Shown here piece after piece: positions 41,152 to 49,759 of a stretch of 64,000 nucleotides of DNA. A model generated the notes under the pieces. It saw nothing but the letters and a program-made list of their open reading frames with translations, was not told the DNA's origin and did no database searches. Within the stretch, counting starts at the first letter, position 1. The number at the start of each line of letters is the position of its first letter. The position numbers and the translations under genes are program-made. The stretch is from Chloroflexota bacterium (GTDB lineage Bacteria; Chloroflexota; UBA6077; FW602-bin22): positions 1 to 64,000 of the forward strand of contig SCUE01000019.1 of the NCBI GenBank assembly GCA_004297775.1, read 5' to 3'.

Positions 41152-42675
41152 TTATGCCCCCGCCCCCGCCATGAACATCCCGATCTCCTCGCGCGTGTAT
41201 GCGTCCGCGTCACGGTCGGCCACGACGCGCCCGCGATACATCACCAGTATCCGGTCTGCGAGTCCCATGACCTCATCGAGCTCGGCCGACACGAGCAAGA
41301 TCGCAGTGCCGGCGTCCCGCGCCGCGATGAGACGGCGATGAATCGTTTCGACCGAGCCGATGTCAACGCCTCGTGTCGGCTGGGCGGCGATGAGAATGCG
41401 CGGCTGTCGTGAGAATTCGCGCGCCACCACGGCTTTCTGCTGATTGCCGCCCGATAAAGCCGAGGCGAGCGTCGCGACCGACGGGACACGAATGTCGAAC
41501 TCGCGCGCCACGCGCTCGGCAAACGCGTAAATCTGCGCCGCGATGATGCGTAGGCACTCGGCGAACGGTGGCCGATAGTACGACGAAAGGACGAGATTGT
41601 CGGCCAAGGGATAGCTCAAGACGAGGCCATGCTTGTGGCGGTCTTCTGGTATGTGCGCGATGCCGCGCTCGAATAAGGGATGCGGCGCCTCACCGGTGAC
41701 GTCGAGGTCGTCGACGTGAACGCTGCCAGCGATCGGCCGCCGCAACCCGGTGAGAGTCTCGACAAGCTCCGATTGCCCATTTCCTTCGACGCCGGCGATG
41801 CCGACGATCTCGCCGGCCCGGACGGCGAAGGTCACACCGTCCACGGCGACCGCTCCACGATCGCCGATGACGCGCAGTCCCTCGACGCGAAGGCGAGTAT
41901 CACCCGGATGTGGTTCCGTCTTCTTGACGTGTAGCTCGACCTCGCGCCCGACCATCATCGCGGCCAGCGACTGCTCGGTCGCACCATCCGCGGCGACCGT
42001 GCCGATCACCCGCCCGTCGCGCAGGACAGTCACACGGTCGGCCAGCGCGAGCACTTCGCGCAACTTGTGCGTGATGAACACGATCGCGGTCCCGGCCTTC
42101 GCCAGCGCGCGAACCACCGTGAACAGTTCGTCCGCTTCGCCGGGCGTTAGGACCCCGGTCGGCTCGTCGAGGACGAGAATGCGCGCAGAGCGGTACAGCG
42201 CTTTCACGATTTCGACCCGCTGCTGCACTCCAACCGGCAGATCGCGAATCAGGGCGTTCGGATCGACCGCCAGTCCGTGTCGTTCCGCCAGAGTCGCGAT
42301 GCGACCGTGTACGGCGTCGTAGTCGAGGAATCCGTTCCGGGTTGTCTCGGCCCCAAGCATGATGTTCTCGGCCACGGTTAACGTCGGCACAAGCATGAAG
42401 TGTTGGTGGACCATGCCGATGCCGCGACCAATCGCGTCGCGCGGATCCCGAAACGCGACCGCGGCGCCATCGAGCAGGATTCTTCCCTCGTCTGGCGCAT
42501 AGAGGCCGGAGAGGACACTCATCAAAGTGGACTTGCCGGCGCCGTTCTCGCCCAGTAGCGCGTGGATCTCCCCAACGCGAACGTCGAAATCGACGCCATC
42601 GTTCGCGACCACCCCGGGGAATCGCTTGACGATGCCGCGCATCGCCAGGACTGGACCGCCCGCGTCCGTCGTCAC
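41152..42675 (-). CDS. BMP-type ABC importer, double ATP-binding protein
   Basis: A 507-aa protein with two fused nucleotide-binding domains, as in nucleoside or simple sugar importers of the NupA/YufO type. Domain 1: GENGAGKST, LPVGVQQRVEIVKAL, LDEPTGVLTP. Domain 2: GVEGNGQSE in place of a full Walker A, LSGGNQQKAVVAREF and AAQPTRGVDIGS. The degenerate second Walker A is normal in this family. GTG at 42675 overlaps the upstream permease stop (GTGA). Together with the two permeases and the lipoprotein it forms a complete transporter. Confidence 0.92.
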   Translation of the reverse strand: MTTDAGGPVLAMRGIVKRFPGVVANDGVDFDVRVGEIHALLGENGAGKSTLMSVLSGLYAPDEGRILLDGAAVAFRDPRDAIGRGIGMVHQHFMLVPTLTVAENIMLGAETTRNGFLDYDAVHGRIATLAERHGLAVDPNALIRDLPVGVQQRVEIVKALYRSARILVLDEPTGVLTPGEADELFTVVRALAKAGTAIVFITHKLREVLALADRVTVLRDGRVIGTVAADGATEQSLAAMMVGREVELHVKKTEPHPGDTRLRVEGLRVIGDRGAVAVDGVTFAVRAGEIVGIAGVEGNGQSELVETLTGLRRPIAGSVHVDDLDVTGEAPHPLFERGIAHIPEDRHKHGLVLSYPLADNLVLSSYYRPPFAECLRIIAAQIYAFAERVAREFDIRVPSVATLASALSGGNQQKAVVAREFSRQPRILIAAQPTRGVDIGSVETIHRRLIAARDAGTAILLVSAELDEVMGLADRILVMYRGRVVADRDADAYTREEIGMFMAGAGA

Positions 42676-43592
42676 CGTTTCTCGTACGGCGTGCCAATCG
42701 CCGCTGGCGGCGTCGCCCGTCCGATTACACCGGCCAGAACGACGATCGTGAGGACATAGGGCAGCAGTCCAACCAACTGAAACGGCACGTCGATCCGCTG
42801 GATCTGGAGAGTTACAGGCAACGCCTCCGCGACGCCGAAGAGCAGGGCCGCTCCCCACGCGCCGAGCGGCGTCCATTTGCCGAAGATCATCGCCGCGAGA
42901 GCGATGAAGCCCCGTCCGTTCGTCATGAGCGGTTCGAAATGCGGGACCGATTCGAGCGTGAAGTACGCGCCGCCAAGACCGGCCATCGCGCCGCCGAGTA
43001 GCACCGCCTGATAACGCGTGCGCAGCACCCCAATGCCGACCGTGTCAGCGGCTAGCGGGTGTTCTCCGACCGCCCGCACCCGCAGTCCCCAAACGGTCTT
43101 GAAGAGCACGATGTGCACGATCGCGACACTGGCGATGGCCAGGTACGTCAGCGGCTTCTGCTCGAACAGGACACGCCCCACGAAGGGAATGTCCGCAAGC
43201 AGCGGAATCTCGATGGAAGGGAGCGTCGCCTGTCCCGGTGGCGCCCCGGTCGCAAAGAGCTGTCGATTGAGGAAGCCAGTCACGCCGAAGGCGAAGATGT
43301 TGACCACCGTGCCGCTGATGATTTGATCGACGCGAAAGTGGATCGACAGCACGGCGTGGAGGCTTGCGAGAAGGACGCCTGATACCACCGCGGCTACCGC
43401 GGCGATCGGAAGGCTGTGAGTGTAGATGCCGACGAAGAACCCGGTGAACGCGGCTGCCAGCATCATCCCTTCGATTGCGATGTTGACGACCCCAGAACGC
43501 TCGCAGAGGACGCCTGAAAGCGAACCGAACACGAGCGGCGTCGATCGGCTGATTGCGACCGCGAGCATCGCGATGACAACGTCGGAATTCAC
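42672..43592 (-). CDS. BMP-type ABC importer, permease 2
   Basis: A 306-aa integral membrane permease (8-10 helices) of the BPD-2/nucleoside importer family. The family loop SGVLCERSGVVNIAIEGMML is at the N-terminus, and ALGVAEALP-like and GIGVLRTRYQAVLLGGAMAGLGGAYF segments follow. GTG at 43592 overlaps the stop of permease 1 by 4 bp, and its own stop overlaps the ATPase start by 4 bp, so the three are translationally coupled. Confidence 0.92.
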   Translation of the reverse strand: MNSDVVIAMLAVAISRSTPLVFGSLSGVLCERSGVVNIAIEGMMLAAAFTGFFVGIYTHSLPIAAVAAVVSGVLLASLHAVLSIHFRVDQIISGTVVNIFAFGVTGFLNRQLFATGAPPGQATLPSIEIPLLADIPFVGRVLFEQKPLTYLAIASVAIVHIVLFKTVWGLRVRAVGEHPLAADTVGIGVLRTRYQAVLLGGAMAGLGGAYFTLESVPHFEPLMTNGRGFIALAAMIFGKWTPLGAWGAALLFGVAEALPVTLQIQRIDVPFQLVGLLPYVLTIVVLAGVIGRATPPAAIGTPYEKR

Positions 43593-44677
43593 CGGCCGCG
43601 ACCCCAGGAAGTCGATAGCTTCACGTCGGTCGCGGTGTCGGCCGGTCGCACGCGGTAGATGAACCGGATGATCTCTGGCGCCGCGATGAAAACGAGGATG
43701 AGCGCCTGGATGATCGAGATGATGTCGATCGGGATCTGGGACAGGAACTGCATCCGAGTCGCGCCGGCGCGCAAACCGCCGAACAGCAGCGCCGCGGGAA
43801 TCAGGCCCAGCGGATTGTTTCGCCCGAGGAGCGCGACCGCGATGCTGTCGAAACCGTACCCGACGCTGAATCCGGGCGTGTGGTAGTAGTTCAACCCAAC
43901 CACTTCGATCGTGCCGGCCAGCCCGGCCAGGGCGCCGGACACAGACATCGCCAGCATCGTCGTTCGCGCAACCGATATCCCGGCGTACCGCGCCGCGTGT
44001 GGATTCGCGCCGACCGTTCGGATTTCGAAGCCGATCGTGGTGGATTGGATCAGCCACCAGACGGCGATCGCGACGCCCAGCGCCAGCGGGAATCCCCAGT
44101 GCAGCCGAAAGCCTTCGAACAAGACCGGCAATCGCGCGGCGTCCGCGATCTTCGGCGTTTGAGCCACCGCAATGAATGGGCTCGGATCCTTCATCGGACC
44201 GGCGAGCAGCCAGCTTGTGACCTGGATCGCAACGTAATTGAGCATGATCGTGGTGATGACTTCGTGTGCCCCGGTGCGCGCTTTCAGGGCGCCAGGTATG
44301 AACCCCCAGGCGGCGCCGCCGAGCATACCGGCCGCAATCGCGACGCCCAGGTGAATTGGCCAGGGGAGTCCACTAATGGCGTAACCGGCGTAGACGGCGC
44401 AGAGTGCGCCGAGGCCGATCTGTCCCTCAGCGCCGATATTGAACAGGCCGGCCTTGAAAGCGAACGCGACCGCCAGACCACCAAAGACGTACGGAGTCGC
44501 CCAGACGAGCGACTCCGAAAGAGACTCCGGCCGGCCGATCGATCCCTCGTAGAGGCCGCGATAGGCCAGAAGCGCGTCACCACCGGTCACGGCGATGATC
44601 GCGGCGCCCAGAACCAGGGCAGTCGCGACCGCCAGGAGCGGTACTGTAATGCCGCGGACGATGAGTGGAATGCTCAC
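43589..44677 (-). CDS. BMP-type ABC importer, permease 1
   Basis: A 362-aa permease with about ten helices. The family signature ATPYVFGGLAVAFAFKAGLFNIGAEGQ is clear. It forms a heterodimer with permease 2, which follows with a 4-bp overlap. It lies 16 bp after the lipoprotein gene on the same strand. Substrate class is most likely purine nucleosides, by family. Confidence 0.92.
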   Translation of the reverse strand: MSIPLIVRGITVPLLAVATALVLGAAIIAVTGGDALLAYRGLYEGSIGRPESLSESLVWATPYVFGGLAVAFAFKAGLFNIGAEGQIGLGALCAVYAGYAISGLPWPIHLGVAIAAGMLGGAAWGFIPGALKARTGAHEVITTIMLNYVAIQVTSWLLAGPMKDPSPFIAVAQTPKIADAARLPVLFEGFRLHWGFPLALGVAIAVWWLIQSTTIGFEIRTVGANPHAARYAGISVARTTMLAMSVSGALAGLAGTIEVVGLNYYHTPGFSVGYGFDSIAVALLGRNNPLGLIPAALLFGGLRAGATRMQFLSQIPIDIISIIQALILVFIAAPEIIRFIYRVRPADTATDVKLSTSWGRGR

Positions 44678-44693
44678 CGTCCGCGGTCGAGAA

Positions 44694-45893
44694 CTAGGCC
44701 TGCGGGCAGTTGCCGGTCGGCTTCGTCCAACCGGTCTTGATGGAGTTGTCCTTCAACCCCTTGTCGATGTCGGCTAGCTTGGCCTTGGTGGCCGCCGTGA
44801 CCTGGGCATCGAGATCGTGGAAAGGCGCCAGACCAACGTCGCCGACGATGTTGCCGCCCTTGAACTTACCGTCCTGAACGCCCTTGACGAGGTTGAACAC
44901 GCCCGGCGTGATCAGCTTCATCGAACTGGAGAGGAGACTCGCCTTCACCTCGGGCAGCGTCATGTATTGATCGGTGTCCACACCGATGCCGAGGATCTTC
45001 TTCTCGTTGGCGGCGATGAGGCCGCCATTGCCGGTCAATCCTCCGGCCGCAAAGACGATGTCCGCCTTTTGGTCGATCATTTGAAGCGTCGTGCTCTTGC
45101 CCCAATCGGGGTCGGTGAATCCCTTGGCGAGGCCACCAGGATGGCACGCTGAGAGGATCTTGATGTCGGCCTTGGCGGCCTTCGCACCGGCGATGTAGCC
45201 AGCGCCGAACTTCTCGACCGGCGGCACGATCGGCGTGCCCAGAACCTGCCCGATTGTGCCGGACTTGGTTTGCATCGCGGCGAGGGCACCAGCCAGGTAT
45301 CCGGCCTTGTCCTCGTCGAAGATCAGGCCAGCAAGGTTCTCGGCATCCTTCTCCTGGAATTGATCGACGCCGATGAACCTCATCTTCGGGTACTTCTTGG
45401 CGGCGTCGGCCGTCGCCTGGCCGAGCGCGAACCCGACCGTGACGAGAACGTCGTAGTTGTCCTGTCCGAACTGGTCGATGTTCTTCGCGTAGTCTTTCGG
45501 GTCGGTCGTCTCGACAAACTTGACCTGAGCGCCGAGTTCGCGCTGTGCGCGCTGGACGCCTTCCCAGGCCGACTGGTTGAAGCTCTTGTCATCGATCTTG
45601 CCAACATCGGTCACGAGTCCGACCTTCAAGCCGGCCGGCTTCGCGGCGGGCTTGGTCGGCTCGACAGATGGCTTGGTCGGCGCCGGAGCTGGCTTGGTCG
45701 GCTCGACCACCGGCTTGGGCGCCTCCGCCGGTTTCGCGGGCTCGGCGGGCTTGGGCGCCTCGGCTGGTTTGGCCGGGGCGGTGGTAGGCTTTGGCGCTGC
45801 CGTCGCGGTCGGCGGTGCGGCGGGCGCACAGGCCGAGAACGCGACCGCGGCTGCCACGAAGAGATACAGCGGCGATCTAAGCCATCGGAGCAT
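44694..45893 (-). CDS. BMP family basic membrane lipoprotein (solute-binding protein)
   Basis: A 399-aa substrate-binding lipoprotein. The lipobox is AFSAC with Cys22. A Pro/Lys/Ala-rich linker with repeated PAEAPKP and VEPTKP units runs from about 25 to 88, which would hold the binding domain away from the membrane. The BMP domain starts KVGLVTDVGKIDDKSFNQSAWEG. It delivers nucleosides or related ligands to the permeases encoded downstream. ATG at 45893 gives a proper signal peptide. AGGAG lies 13 nt upstream, a little far. Confidence 0.92.
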   Translation of the reverse strand: MLRWLRSPLYLFVAAAVAFSACAPAAPPTATAAPKPTTAPAKPAEAPKPAEPAKPAEAPKPVVEPTKPAPAPTKPSVEPTKPAAKPAGLKVGLVTDVGKIDDKSFNQSAWEGVQRAQRELGAQVKFVETTDPKDYAKNIDQFGQDNYDVLVTVGFALGQATADAAKKYPKMRFIGVDQFQEKDAENLAGLIFDEDKAGYLAGALAAMQTKSGTIGQVLGTPIVPPVEKFGAGYIAGAKAAKADIKILSACHPGGLAKGFTDPDWGKSTTLQMIDQKADIVFAAGGLTGNGGLIAANEKKILGIGVDTDQYMTLPEVKASLLSSSMKLITPGVFNLVKGVQDGKFKGGNIVGDVGLAPFHDLDAQVTAATKAKLADIDKGLKDNSIKTGWTKPTGNCPQA

Positions 45894-46043
45894 TGGGCAA
45901 TGATTCTCCTGTTGAATGATGGTTGCGATACTAAACGAAAGGGTCACCGAGGCGCGATTCATCGTCGGCCGCGCCGAAATGGATTGTTGCCCTGGCGGCA
46001 CCTCGCGCGACTGCCCTGCGATGGGCGGCGGACGGTCGAACGG

Positions 46044-46253
46044 TCAGTCGTCGTCCTGGCGGCTCAAGATCCAGCCGAGCGTCACAATTCCCGCGATCGG
46101 CATCGCGACTGCCACGCCGATCGCGAAATCGCTCGCTCGCTGGCCATTCAACGACAGCAGGAACAGCCATGTGAGGGCGCTGAATACCACGATGAACGCC
46201 AGCACGATGACGACTGGGTGCAGCGCGCGCATTACGACATTGTAGATCGGCAC
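46044..46253 (-). CDS. Small two-helix membrane protein (69 aa)
   Basis: A 69-aa peptide with hydrophobic helices at about 9-35 and 43-62, a polar middle SLNGQRASDF and an acidic RQDDD tail. The 150-bp gap to the lipoprotein gene holds nothing recognisable. It diverges from the Rieske gene across 23 bp. Function unknown. Confidence 0.6.
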   Translation of the reverse strand: MPIYNVVMRALHPVVIVLAFIVVFSALTWLFLLSLNGQRASDFAIGVAVAMPIAGIVTLGWILSRQDDD

Positions 46254-46276
46254 ACGAGCCGGACTCGGAAGTTGGC

Positions 46277-46561
46277 GTGTTCAACATCGATGGCCGGTTC
46301 TATGCCCTGACGAATGCCTGCGTTCATCAGGGCGCGCGGGTTTGCCTGGGGAAAGTGTCCGGTACGGCGCTTCCATCGCGCGTGTACGAGTTCAAATACG
46401 GCCACGAAGGCCGAATCCTACGGTGTCCGTGGCACGGATGGGAGTACGACGTGACCACCGGGGAGTCGCTTTTCGACCCGGCGACCCGGGTCGTCACCTA
46501 TCCGGTGATCGTCCGTGACGGCGCCGTGTACGTGGCGGTCGAGGAGCGAATCCGGCCATAA
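46277..46561 (+). CDS. Short Rieske [2Fe-2S] protein
   Basis: A 94-aa ferredoxin-like Rieske protein. The cluster ligands are CVH (C15, H17) and CPWH (C50, H53). In other Rieske ferredoxins about 20 residues, including the first two strands, come before FNIDGRFYAL; here no start codon lies upstream in the frame, so the protein appears N-terminally shortened. It may serve as an electron carrier for an oxygenase, but none is in the window. GTG start at 46277. Confidence 0.82.
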   Translation: MFNIDGRFYALTNACVHQGARVCLGKVSGTALPSRVYEFKYGHEGRILRCPWHGWEYDVTTGESLFDPATRVVTYPVIVRDGAVYVAVEERIRP

Positions 46562-46574
46562 TAAATGGGCTACT

Positions 46575-46859
46575 GTGATTTACACTTTGGACGATGCCGC
46601 CGTCGCGGTTCTCCAGTCATACAGCCGAAATCGGCACACGCGGCCGTCGGCCATGTTTCGGAAATTGCGACGGATGCGTCAGAACCAGTGTTTCGGTGAT
46701 TATCCGATCGTCGCAACGCTTGTGCATACCGTTCGTGGAATGGGCATCCAGTTCAATCGCGGCCAGTTGCGGAATACCCTCAGGTACTCGACACAGTTGA
46801 GCGACATGAGCAATCGTGAACGCAAGCACCTGCTCGACGCCCTCGAGAGCGCGAACTGA
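46575..46859 (+). CDS. Hypothetical basic protein (94 aa)
   Basis: A 94-aa basic protein starting at GTG 46575. It has a helical, charged C-terminus (STQLSDMSNRERKHLLDALE) and a middle PIVATLVHTVRGMGIQFNRG. CATAAT lies 12 nt before the GTG and could be a -10 for a leaderless transcript. Its stop overlaps CTG, the likely start of the Nudix gene (CTGA). The N-terminal half resembles small DNA-binding modules by composition only. Unknown family. Confidence 0.55.
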   Translation: MIYTLDDAAVAVLQSYSRNRHTRPSAMFRKLRRMRQNQCFGDYPIVATLVHTVRGMGIQFNRGQLRNTLRYSTQLSDMSNRERKHLLDALESAN

Positions 46860-47323
46860 CCGTTCGCCGCGAGTTCACCGTCGCGACGTTCGTGGTGTGG
46901 CGGCAGCGTATCTTGCTGCACTGGCACGCCAAATTGGCGATGTGGCTTCCCCCAGGCGGTCACATTGAATCGGACGAACTCCCGGACGATGCCGCGGTGC
47001 GCGAGGTCCACGAGGAAACCGGCGTCTTTGTGCGGCTCGTCGGCGAGCGTGGCCTCGACATCGCGGCGCCTCGCCAATTGACACGTCCGGAGGGCATTCA
47101 GGTGGAAGACATCGCGCCCGGCCACCAACACATCGACCTCGTGTACTTCGCCGTGCCCCTCGATGATGCAACCGCTGAGTCGCGTCTGACAGCCGATCGT
47201 ACCGACTGGTACGGGCGCGAGGAGCTCGATCGAGTCGGTGTCAACGCGGAAATCCATCAGTGGTGCGAGCGGGCTCTGGTCCGCGTCCCAATCTACGTCG
47301 GCCGAACACCGACCATTCGCTAG
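46856..47323 (+). CDS. Nudix hydrolase
   Basis: A Nudix enzyme of about 155 aa that hydrolyses a nucleoside diphosphate linked to some group X. The Nudix box GGHIESDELPDDAAVREVHEETG is complete. The first strand, REFTVATFVVWRQRILLHWH, lies upstream of GTG 46892 and is part of the fold, but no conventional start precedes it. CTG at 46856 overlaps the previous stop (CTGA) and would give a complete protein. If GTG 46892 is used, the first strand is truncated. It ends 27 bp before metK, whose possible -10 (TAGAAT) overlaps its stop. Confidence 0.8.
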   Translation: MTVRREFTVATFVVWRQRILLHWHAKLAMWLPPGGHIESDELPDDAAVREVHEETGVFVRLVGERGLDIAAPRQLTRPEGIQVEDIAPGHQHIDLVYFAVPLDDATAESRLTADRTDWYGREELDRVGVNAEIHQWCERALVRVPIYVGRTPTIR

Positions 47324-47326
47324 AAT
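47321..47326 (+). promoter_or_regulatory. Candidate -10 box of metK
   Basis: TAGAAT overlaps the stop of the Nudix gene and lies 24 bp before the TTG at 47351, with TGGAGGG (a ribosome binding site) in between. No SAM riboswitch fits in the 27-bp gap. Confidence 0.3.
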
Positions 47327-47350
47327 CGGTGCCGTTTCTGGAGGGCGATC

Positions 47351-48472
47351 TTGCATTACCGCTTGTTTACCTCTGAGTCGGTTTGCGCCGGTCATCCGGA
47401 CAAGGTCGCCGACCAGGTGTCCGATGCAATTCTTGACGCGGTATACGAACAAGACCCCCGTGGCCGGGTCGCAATGGAAACGCTCGTCACTCGAAACCAG
47501 ACCGTTCTGGCCGGCGAGGTGACCACGACCGCGACCGTCGATTTTGAATCGGTCGCTCGCCGCGTCATTCGCCGCCTTGGCTACACCGAGGACGAATACG
47601 AATTCACCGATCGTTCGCCGATCTTTACGCGTATCTCGAAGCAGTCGCCCGATATCGCCCAGGGTGTCGACGATGGCGGCGCTGGCGACCAGGGCATGAT
47701 GTTCGGCTACGCCACGAACGAAACGCCCGAACTGATGCCCCTGCCGATCACGCTCGCGCACGCGATCTGCCAGGCGATCGACGCCGCTCGGGAGACACGC
47801 TCGATTCCGTACCTGCGCCCGGACGGCAAGTCCCAGGTGACTGTTCGATACGAGAACGGAAAGCCCGTCGCGGTCGATAAGGTCGTGATGGCCGTGCCGC
47901 ACGAGGCTCACGTGACCAACGAACAGATCAAGGCGGACTTGATCGCCAGGGTCGCCGAGCCGATTCTCCGAAAGTACGGTTACGCGATTGATGCCCAGAA
48001 TGTGATCGTCAACGGCACCGGCCGCTGGATCGTCGGTGGCCCGGCGTCTGACACCGGCCTGACCGGCCGCAAGATCGTCGTCGATGGGTATGGTGGCATG
48101 GCAAGAGTCGGCGGTGGCGCGTTCTCCGGCAAGGACGCGACGAAGGTCGACCGTTCAGGCGCCTACGGCGCGCGATTTGTCGCAAAGAACGTCGTCGGCG
48201 CCGGTCTGGCCGACCGCTGCGAGGTCCAGTTGGCCTACGCGATCGGTGTCGCCCGACCGGTCGGCACCGCGATCGAGACATTCGGCACGGCCAGGGCCGA
48301 TCAGGCCAGGATTGAGAAGTTCGCGGAAGAGGTCCTCGACACGTCGGTTCGCGGCATCATCGAGGGACTGCGGCTGCGCCGCCCCGTCTATGAGAAGACG
48401 GCTGCGTATGGGCACTTCGGCCGAGCCGAATTCTCCTGGGAACAGGTCGTCCAAGCCGCCGTGCGCGCCTGA
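47351..48472 (+). CDS. metK: S-adenosylmethionine synthetase
   Basis: A 373-aa MetK that makes S-adenosylmethionine from ATP and methionine. The motifs [19 protein letters not shown] (ATP and metal), [16 protein letters not shown] and [19 protein letters not shown] are all intact. The length is slightly below the usual 383-400. TTG start at 47351 with GGAGGG upstream. It heads an operon with glyA and the homocysteine methyltransferase/MTHFR gene, joining methionine, serine and folate one-carbon steps. Confidence 0.95.
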   Translation: MHYRLFTSESVCAGHPDKVADQVSDAILDAVYEQDPRGRVAMETLVTRNQTVLAGEVTTTATVDFESVARRVIRRLGYTEDEYEFTDRSPIFTRISKQSPDIAQGVDDGGAGDQGMMFGYATNETPELMPLPITLAHAICQAIDAARETRSIPYLRPDGKSQVTVRYENGKPVAVDKVVMAVPHEAHVTNEQIKADLIARVAEPILRKYGYAIDAQNVIVNGTGRWIVGGPASDTGLTGRKIVVDGYGGMARVGGGAFSGKDATKVDRSGAYGARFVAKNVVGAGLADRCEVQLAYAIGVARPVGTAIETFGTARADQARIEKFAEEVLDTSVRGIIEGLRLRRPVYEKTAAYGHFGRAEFSWEQVVQAAVRA

Positions 48473-48473
48473 C

Positions 48474-49754
48474 GTGTCCACCAATATCGTGACGGCGGCC
48501 GACATCCGACTGGTAGATCCTGAACTGGCCGCGCTGATTGCGCACGAGGAACGTCGTCAGGCCACGACGCTGATGCTGATTCCGAGCGAAAACTATGCCT
48601 CGCTGGCCGTCCGCCAGGCGCAGGGATCGCTTCTCACGAACAAGTATGCCGAGGGCTATCCGAAGCGTCGGTACTACAACGGCAATGAGTTCGTCGATTC
48701 GGTCGAGGCACTCTGCCTTACCCGGGCGCGAACGCTTTTCGGAGCCGAGCACGCCAACGCCCAACCTCACGCTGGCGCACCGGCGAACATGGCCGCCTAT
48801 CTTGCGCTCCTGAAGCCCGGAGACACGATTCTCGGAATGTCACTTGCGCACGGCGGCCACCTGACCCACGGATCGCCGGTGAACTTTTCAGGCCAGCTCT
48901 ACCGATTCGTCTCCTACGGCGTGCGCCAATCCGACGAATTGATCGACTACGACGAGGTTGCGACCGTCGCGCGCGCCGAGCGTCCGAAGATGATCGTCGC
49001 CGGCGCGACCGCGTATCCGCGCGAGATCGACTTCGCGCGTTTTGGCGAAATCGCGCGCGAGGTCGGCGCGCTCCTCCTAGTCGATATGGCGCACATTGCT
49101 GGGCTCGTCGCCGCTGGCGTCCACCCGGACCCGGTTCCGCACGCCGATGTCGTGACTTTCACGACCCACAAGACTCTGCGCGGACCACGCGGAGCGATGA
49201 TTCTCTGTCGGCCCGCTCACGCGCGCGCGATCGATCGGGCGGTGTTCCCCGGCCTCCAGGGCGGTCCATTCGAGCACGCGATCGCCGCCAAGGCGGTGGC
49301 GCTGCGTGAAGCGGCGACCGAGAGTTTTCGCGAATACGGGCGCCAGATCATCCGCAATTCACGCGCCCTCGCGGCGGGCCTTCTCGCGTGTGGATTCCGC
49401 CTCGTATCCGGGGGGTCGGACAATCACCTAATCCTGATGGACGTCACGTCACTCGGGATCAGCGGTCGCGATGGCTCGAACGCTCTCGAGGCCGGCGGAT
49501 TGGTCGCCAACAAGAATACTATTCCGTTTGACCCTCGCCCACCGGCTGAAGGCAGCGGGATCCGGCTCGGTACGCCCGCCATGACGACACGCGGTATGCG
49601 CGAAACCGAGATGGCGCGCGTCGCTGGCTGGATCGACCGGCTCTTGCGCGATCGATCCGAGGAAACCGCCCGCTCGGTACGTGCCGAAGTCGAGGAGTTG
49701 TCGTTGCGCTTCTGGCCGGAGTCGCTCGGTCCCGTCCCCGCCGCGACGAGCTAA
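48474..49754 (+). CDS. glyA: Serine hydroxymethyltransferase
   Basis: A 426-aa PLP enzyme that converts serine and tetrahydrofolate to glycine and methylene-tetrahydrofolate. The PLP lysine is K233 in [11 protein letters not shown]. Other motifs are LIPSENYAS and [16 protein letters not shown] (with [16 protein letters not shown]). GTG at 48474 is one base after the metK stop. The product feeds the MTHFR domain of the next gene. gcvH, the other glycine-derived one-carbon source, is elsewhere in the window. Confidence 0.96.
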   Translation: MSTNIVTAADIRLVDPELAALIAHEERRQATTLMLIPSENYASLAVRQAQGSLLTNKYAEGYPKRRYYNGNEFVDSVEALCLTRARTLFGAEHANAQPHAGAPANMAAYLALLKPGDTILGMSLAHGGHLTHGSPVNFSGQLYRFVSYGVRQSDELIDYDEVATVARAERPKMIVAGATAYPREIDFARFGEIAREVGALLLVDMAHIAGLVAAGVHPDPVPHADVVTFTTHKTLRGPRGAMILCRPAHARAIDRAVFPGLQGGPFEHAIAAKAVALREAATESFREYGRQIIRNSRALAAGLLACGFRLVSGGSDNHLILMDVTSLGISGRDGSNALEAGGLVANKNTIPFDPRPPAEGSGIRLGTPAMTTRGMRETEMARVAGWIDRLLRDRSEETARSVRAEVEELSLRFWPESLGPVPAATS

Positions 49755-49759
49755 GCTCC

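Noticed and set aside
47324..47350. SAM riboswitch before metK
   Set aside because: Only 27 bp separate the genes, too short for any known SAM riboswitch.
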